A stretch of DNA of 58,536 bases from positions 1 to 58,536 of the forward strand of contig ADNK01000552.1 of NCBI GenBank assembly GCA_000320545.1, in the 5' to 3' direction. Positions 57,338 through 58,536 of this stretch are shown piece by piece (position 1 is the first letter of the stretch; each line of letters starts with the position of its first letter). The DNA is from Bigelowiella natans CCMP2755. Taxonomy: Eukaryota; Cercozoa; Chlorarachniophyceae. Made by a program: the position numbers and the translations under genes. The notes under the pieces were generated by a model, which saw nothing but the letters and a program-made list of their open reading frames with translations, searched no databases and was not told the origin of the DNA.

Positions 57338-58536
57338 CAGTAGTAGTGTAGACAAAAAAGAGTTTCAAAAGTGCAGGATTCGCGTGTTTCGAGCATGACA
57401 TACTTGTCGTGATATAACAGCTGTTGTTCTAAACTTTTCACCCTTTCTCATTCCCAACTATCGATCTTTTTCGTTACGTCTTACTATAATAACAATAATA
57501 ACACTAATAGATTCACGGCACGATTGGAGAAGGAGGTGACTTCTATTCCACACAATTTCTCACGAAACCCATTCACAAGATGCACAACCGAAGGTAGTAG
57601 TAGTAGTAGGAGGAGGAGGAGGAGGAGGAGGAGGGGGATTAGGTATAGTTACAGCAGGGAGGGCACAAGGCATTTCTTTCTCTTCGGTATTTCGTTGCAT
57701 AGTTATATATAGCATTATATCGATATGTTTTGTGTATATGTATATGTAAGTATGTGTGTGTGTGTGTGTGTGTGTGCGTGTGGTTGATCTCCATTGCACC
57801 ATTGTCCCCCATCATCATCATCATCATTGTCGCTGTCGTTGTCGTGTTATTATTATCATCCCAACCTCCAACATGCCGTCTGTCTCAATTACAAAGACGG
57901 AGGAAGAGGGAGGTTATCCTCGATGAGGACTTTGAGGGCAAGATGGAAGAAGGAGACGATGAAGATGACGATGATGAGGAGGTGGAGGAGGAAGAAGAAT
58001 CAGAAGACGATAAAGATGATGATGATGATGATGATAATGAGGAGGAGGAGGAGGAGGAGGAGGAGGAAGAAGAGACCGCTCCGATATTACCGGGAACAAC
58101 GCTGGATGTGCGTTTTGGGCGCAGTAAGAACGATGTTCGCGTCAGCAACAACCCGTTTGTATACCTCGACTCAACCGAAGATGACAAGGAAAGGGGGGGG
58201 GAGGAGGAGGCTGAAGAGAAATCTTCCAAGGTGGGAGATGGGTTGGAGGGTGAATGAGAGGGGACTACAGAGCTAACACTAAAGCTACATAGCAACCAGC
58301 TTTCTTTGCGTTTGCTACATTGTCATGGTTTCATTGATTACGTGTTCCTATTGCTGCTCTTTGCATCGTCATCACTTCCTGCTTCCATTCTTTCTTTCAA
58401 TGATACTAACAGTTCTTCCGTCGAGTGCAACGAACAGAGTTAATCCAGAAGCAGAGGGAGGGGCTACCTGTGTGCGGAATGGAACAGGAAATCATGGAAG
58501 CGGTAGTTAGTATCCGGCGGGGGGGGGGGGGGGGGG
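55183..58536 (+). CDS. DHX37: DEAH-box RNA helicase DHX37/Dhr1, N-terminal part (small-subunit ribosome biogenesis); 3' end outside window
   Basis: Start MPSLGQGRRGRKLQRR at 55183. Further exons give RTQRRARTKKELRK, LQKLKEARAKKEKRAKLYAS, LEQSKLKDEHLK and LLHTTHRLGSKLTKKM. In DHX37 the same order is seen: KKEKKxLQKxLExKEKKxxRAxLLxxL, then LFYTTSKLG. A long acidic region follows over several exons (runs of Asp/Glu, 56.0-56.4 and 57.9-58.1 kb) with basic islands (TKKRKKTMK; RRRKREVILDEDF). The last exon in the window, 58449-58502, reads KQREGLPVCGMEQEIMEA. It matches the LPI...EQ-IMEA segment just before the GETGSGKT P-loop, which must lie beyond the right edge. DHX37 unwinds U3 snoRNA from pre-18S rRNA. 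The assignment rests on the N-terminal signature plus this pre-helicase motif. Confidence 0.78.
56518..56567. repeat. (CT)n-(AT)n compound repeat in a DHX37 intron
   Basis: CT and AT dinucleotide tracts in a row, shortly before the acceptor of the ADFAAFEKNN exon. Two more (TA)n tracts lie at about 56852-56885 and 56941-56972. Confidence 0.85.
58518..58536. repeat. Poly-G run at the right edge of the window
   Basis: The window ends in about 18 G directly after a splice donor. A sequence that stops in a homopolymer may mark a contig end or assembly break. Confidence 0.7.

Overview
This window is nuclear DNA from an intron-rich eukaryotic microbe, most likely an alga with a secondary (complex) plastid. 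Three things support that. Genes are split into many small exons (about 20-250 nt) with GT-AG introns. The introns and spacers are packed with microsatellites (TA, CT/GA, CA/TG, GAT, TAG, poly-G/C). One gene encodes a bacterial-type ribosomal protein S17 with a signal peptide followed by a short basic, transit-like stretch, as expected for import into a plastid with extra membranes. A chlorarachniophyte-like organism would fit (no Phe at the presumed signal cleavage site), but the species is not identified. I saw no rRNA, tRNA, CRISPR array, transposon or viral gene, although I did no systematic RNA search. Most genes were rebuilt by hand from exon homology, splice sites and reading phase, because no single open frame covers them.

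Layout, left to right: an M16 insulin-degrading-enzyme-like metallopeptidase (-, runs off the left edge); a SAM-dependent methyltransferase (+); plastid-targeted S17 (-); a gene joining a sigma-70 region-4 helix-turn-helix to an RluA-type pseudouridine synthase (+); the DDX54/Dbp10 RNA helicase (-); the NOG1/GTPBP4 GTPase (+); an unrecognised zinc-ribbon protein (-); a centractin/ARP1-like actin-related protein (+); a selenoprotein of the SelM/Sep15 family with an in-frame UGA and a C-terminal KSEL (-); a secreted pepsin-like aspartic protease (+); an MFS transporter with an in-frame stop and a non-AG splice acceptor (+); a SNAP-25-like Qb+Qc SNARE (-); a Rab-like GTPase of RJL type (+); an auxilin-like J-domain protein (+); a WD40 protein (-); and the N-terminal part of the DHX37/Dhr1 DEAH helicase (+, runs off the right edge).

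The order is strikingly regular. Genes lie almost strictly as divergent pairs sharing short 5' spacers (about 0.1-1 kb). All six convergent junctions, and one tandem junction, carry a 0.4-0.9 kb island of unusual sequence rich in palindromic words (CATG, TGCA, GCATGC, CTAG, GTAC) and poor in microsatellites. No divergent spacer has such an island.

Functional groupings: S17 and the sigma/pseudouridine-synthase gene are divergent neighbours, both plausibly in plastid gene expression. DDX54 and NOG1 are divergent neighbours, both in 60S ribosome assembly, and DHX37 adds a small-subunit factor. SNARE, RJL-type GTPase and auxilin-like genes form a membrane-traffic cluster at 42.7-49.3 kb. The most unusual observations are the sigma-region-4/RluA fusion, the selenoprotein, the junction islands and the damaged transporter.
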